Source: Aquilaria yunnanensis
Lineage: Eukaryota > Streptophyta > Magnoliopsida > Malvales > Thymelaeaceae
NCBI GenBank assembly: GCA_039654915.1
Contig: CM077600.1
Span: 42,764,492 to 42,828,491, forward strand
Length of the DNA stretch: 64,000 nt
Reading direction: 5' to 3'
Position 1 is the stretch's first letter. Each line of letters begins with the position of its first letter. Below the pieces are notes generated by a model. That model was not told the origin of the DNA. It saw nothing but the letters and a program-made list of their open reading frames with translations, and did not search any database. This document shows positions 60,654 to 64,000 of the stretch, piece after piece. A program made the position numbers and the translations under genes.

Positions 60654-61970
60654 AATAAAAGAACTAAGCTTTCAGTGCGAGTCAAACCTGGTGGGCGGCC
60701 GGGCATGTTCGAACATTTTGCCACTTTGCCTCTTTGCCGACTACTGCACCGCGGAGGTCCCTATTCCATCGGACGGGTGGATATACCTTAATTGTCGGGA
60801 AATTTCTCCAACCATTGCGCCAGCCCTCTAGCATCCTCTACACGTGTCCCGTAAACGTAGTGTTCTTTCGTGTCTTTTACGCCTGAAAGAAAATGTAAGT
60901 GGAGTTTATAATTTGTGCGTTTTGTACAATGCCAATAATAGTAATTATTTTTATGTTCATTTATTTTTACATAAAAATATTTCTTATCACCTTTTAAAAA
61001 GTGGACCATTATATTTCATTTGAAATTCAAACATGAAAAGCTTCAGCATCCATCCTTTTTATTTTGTAGAATTAAAAATCGATTCTATATTTCTCATATA
61101 AATGAAAATTGTTTGTTAAAAAATTTTAAAATAATATTTAGAAAATTTAATTCATAATCTAACATTATTTATATGGACTTGGATATTTGTGTGTCATCAA
61201 CAAAAGATTTACCAAGTAGAATCACTTTTTAAAAATGAAGCCCTTCATCACAACAAACCTTGTAAGTTATTGCTATTATTTTTAAAATGATTTATTGTAA
61301 GTTCCATTCCAGAAACGTCAACACTTGTAATATTTAAAAGCAGAAAATAAGTTTAACATCATAACAACTTTTACAGAAAAATCAACCACAAAAAATGATA
61401 ATAGACGATCATTAAAATGAAATTACGCTACAGTTCAATGGCATGAATTGCGCATAGGGGCAATTTTATCATTTTCAAATTAAACCTAAACTAAAACAAT
61501 GAAAGTTTCAGCTTAACAGTTAAAATTGGTTGTCACTACTAGGAGTTTTAAGGCTATAGTCCTTTTTAATTCAAACTCATTTAAAAAATTTATTATTTTT
61601 AATTTTAATAATTTTTTGTCTGGAATCAATGTCTTTTAGAAACTCACATTTTTATTTACATGATAATTATTTGAATAAAAATATTTTTAAAGTAATTAAA
61701 TTTTTATGATTTTTTTCTGTCCTCAACTTAAACAACAGTTCAAACCTTGTATCTTCAATCTTCTTTAGATTCTCTCATGTAAACTCAAAAAAAAAAAAAA
61801 AACAATTATTAAGTTTGTTTTACGCATTTTCAAGTCTTAATTCTGTTTTGGTTGTCTTACCCTTATTCGTTACTAAAACAAAGGTGCAGGTCTAAGTGAC
61901 GAAAAAGCAAAAAGACTCGCTTGGAATATGTTTTACCTCAATGCTACTAGTCTTTGCATTTTCAAAAGAG
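60654..61970. other. Intergenic DNA, no gene recognised
   Basis: A GC-richer patch at 60680-60850 is followed by AT-rich DNA. A minus-strand ORF of 73 codons at 60788-61009 ends in a plausible looking tail, but I can match it to nothing. Confidence 0.4.
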
Positions 61971-62393
61971 GGATAATTATAATTTGTCCGTAAAATTACA
62001 CTTTATCTATTTTATTTTAAAAATATACATTTTATTCTCTACTTTTTTAATATAATCTGAAAGTAATTTATTAAATCTTAGTTTAAACTATATGATATTA
62101 ATTTTTAAATAATTTCAATTTGTATGTATTTTTTTTACAGTTAATTGATATTTAAAAAATATTATTTTTTATTTATAAAAAAAAATTAATAATATAAAAT
62201 ATTTATTAACAGCAAAAAAAAAATATCACACATATTAAAATTACCAGAAAATGGCTACCATAATGTTTAAATTAAAATTTCAAAAATTATTGTCAGATTG
62301 TATTAAAAAGACATGAGTAAAATGTATATTTCTAAAATAGAAGGGATAAAATGTAATTTCATCTAAATCTCAGGGAATAAATTATAGTTAACC
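61971..62393. mobile_element. Small Mutator-like MITE with 10-bp target duplication
   Basis: Most of the 423-bp element is inverted repeat: 61971-62130 and about 62250-62393 pair through blocks such as TATACATTTTA and TATAATTT. Left end GGATAATTATAATTT, right end (reverse complement) GGTTAACTATAATTT. The flanking 10-mers TTCAAAAGAG (61961-61970) and TTTAAAAGAC (62394-62403) agree at 8 positions. Confidence 0.72.
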
Positions 62394-63597
62394 TTTAAAA
62401 GACGATACTCTATGAAAAAAAAAAAACATAAAATTTCAAAAGCATTATTTCGTACGAAGCACCTGGCAAAATGGTGCGTAAGACGCACAGCCTGGGCAAC
62501 AGCTCGGGCTTAGAACTTTGCCCAAGTTTGCATTGTAGTGATAAATATTTTTGTGTCCAATGTGATCTGATGCCTCCATGTTTCAAAAAACAGCTACTTC
62601 AATCCATAACTTTTCAAATACTTCATAATACTCTAACTTGTAAATGCTTCGTAGCATAAAAAAAATCATTATTTCGATTAATACAATAAAGTTTGAACTC
62701 TGAAATTCAGGTAAGTTCGTATTATAGACAAATAGGACAAGTTATATTAGCATTAAAGCCTCCGCCCTTGAGGTGGTTGGCCTCGTACAAGTAAAAGAAA
62801 ATCTCAAAACAGTGTACAACCTAAAATTAATTCATTAGCATGAAATACCTGAAGAAAATTTTGTATAATACAGCACTCAAAAAATAACTTTACGCGATAT
62901 GCTATTCTGCCCGAAGTTTTGTATACCGATAGTTTTACAATTGCAGTTGTCTAAAAAAAAAAACACATTTTCTACAAAATTACTTATGTTCTACATTTTA
63001 GAAAAAAATGAAAACTTCCAAAAATTTGAGAAGACAGATCTGCAATTTTTGGTACACAATGAAAAGAAAATATCAACATCACAACTCATGATTCAAAATT
63101 AATAAGATAGGTCACATGTCAACTTTAAGTTTGGACAAAACTATAATCATCATGGTTCATAAAACATCCATTTTAAAAGTGTAAATACATTTCAAAATAT
63201 ATAATTCTATTATTGAATTAATTCACGTAACAAGTATCAATAAACTTGTAAATAATAAACAAATTAACACTTATAGTTAAATATAGTAAGATTGACATTT
63301 ATGCATTAATGAAACTTCAACCAAGATCTCTAAATCTTATGTCCTCAACTATGACAAGTATTTTGTCTCTTTTTTTTTTCTAAAAAAAAAATTGCAACCC
63401 ATAAAAAACATAAGATATAGTACTCAAATTTCGTGTATAAATAGTGATGTACTGAGAATAAACAAAAGGGGAGAGAATAAAATAAGACGAGACAAAAACG
63501 AAAGTTATTGAAATCTGCCGTGTAGAAGCTCAAATGAGAGCTTCTTCTTCCTCGTCTCATCTTCCACCCTTGATCCGGCAGCCAAGGCAGAGGCGAA
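62394..63597. other. Intergenic DNA and promoter of the last gene
   Basis: AT-rich, with no gene recognised. The last about 160 bases contain a TATA box (63436) and a C/T-rich leader for the translocator gene. Confidence 0.5.
63436..63443 (+). promoter_or_regulatory. TATA box of the translocator gene
   Basis: TATAAATA stands 162 bases before the start codon, allowing a leader of about 130 bases. Confidence 0.6.
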
Positions 63598-64000
63598 ATG
63601 TCGTCGTCCCCAGCAGCACCTCAATCGTCACGGAAACAAACCTTCTTCATAGCGTCTCTCATCGTCCTCTGGTATTCCTCCAACATCGGCGTCCTCCTCC
63701 TCAACAAGTTCTTGCTCTCCAACTATGGCTTCCGGTTCCCCATCTTCCTTACAATGTGCCACATGACGGCCTGTGCCCTCCTCAGCTACCTCTCCATTGT
63801 CTTCCTTAAGGTCGTTCCGCTCCAGCCCCTCAAATCTCGGCCGCAGCTGCTCAAGATCGCCACCCTCAGCGTCGTCTTCTGCGCCTCCGTCGTCGGCGGC
63901 AATATCTCTCTCAGGTACCTCCCCGTCTCCTTCAATCAGGCTGTCGGCGCCACCACCCCCTTTTTCACCGCATTGTTCGCTTACTTGATGACTTTCAAGA
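63598..64000 (+). CDS. Sugar-phosphate/phosphate translocator-like protein (5' part, cut by window end)
   Basis: The open frame from ATG at 63598 ([14 protein letters not shown]) runs to the window end without a stop, giving 134 codons of a protein usually about 300-350 aa. It belongs to the drug/metabolite transporter superfamily, in the plant group related to the triose-phosphate translocators. The Arabidopsis At3g11320/At5g05820 type is closest. Visible are [20 protein letters not shown] (helix 1), [19 protein letters not shown] (helix 2) and [20 protein letters not shown] (helices 3-4). Such proteins sit in Golgi or other endomembranes and exchange phosphorylated or nucleotide sugars; the substrate cannot be told here. 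No plastid transit peptide is evident. Confidence 0.93.
   Translation, partial: MSSSPAAPQSSRKQTFFIASLIVLWYSSNIGVLLLNKFLLSNYGFRFPIFLTMCHMTACALLSYLSIVFLKVVPLQPLKSRPQLLKIATLSVVFCASVVGGNISLRYLPVSFNQAVGATTPFFTALFAYLMTFK

Noticed and set aside
60788..61009. 73-codon minus-strand ORF ending in a seemingly structured tail
   Set aside because: No family resemblance and no supporting splice or promoter signals; the upstream half is AT-rich.

Overview
The window is nuclear DNA of a flowering plant, most likely a eudicot. The genes have many GT-AG introns, the intergenic DNA is AT-rich, and several genes are plant-type: a tau-class glutathione S-transferase, SRR1, a plastid-triose-phosphate-translocator-like transporter and a plant INO80. 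The species cannot be named from the sequence.

Six protein genes look intact or run intact to the window edge. They are INO80 (12902-24280, +, 23 coding exons, 1524 codons), NAD-dependent glycerol-3-phosphate dehydrogenase (28500-30623, +, 5 coding exons), an uncharacterised coiled-coil protein with a C-terminal Rho_N/SAP-like motif (31300-35829, -, 8 coding exons), SRR1 (46778-47593, +, single coding exon), a tau-class GST (52801-54385, +, 2 exons) and the 5' part of a sugar-phosphate/phosphate translocator (63598 to the window end, +). I derived the exon borders by following the reading frame across GT/AG sites; phases agree at every junction. The genes have unrelated housekeeping or signalling roles and do not form a pathway or cluster.

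Between the genes the window is filled with transposable elements. Positions 1 to about 8290 hold most of an Athila-like Ty3/gypsy element on the minus strand, with a recognisable primer-binding site, frameshifted gag and pol, and a third ORF. A Mutator-like (MULE) element with a perfect 10-bp target duplication lies at 8640-10317. Two inverted copies of an AT-rich Helitron-like repeat lie at about 10925-12640 (directly upstream of INO80) and 48045-49012. A miniature LTR element (TRIM) sits in INO80 intron 11. From 36446 to 43550 four insertions are nested inside one another: MULE, then Ty1/copia, then a hAT-like element, then a solo LTR. A MULE with a nested hAT-like MITE lies at 44355-45288, another TIR element at 51216-52269, and a small MULE MITE at 61971-62393.

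The region 58264-60653 is the most unusual: two adjacent terminal-inverted-repeat elements that appear to carry genomic fragments of host genes, one from a RabA/Rab11 GTPase and one matching the first exon of a nodal-modulator (NOMO)-like ER protein, each ending at a probable splice donor. I found no CRISPR array, rRNA or tRNA gene, and no clear sign of a wholly new biochemical system; the novelty lies in the transposon architecture and gene-fragment capture.
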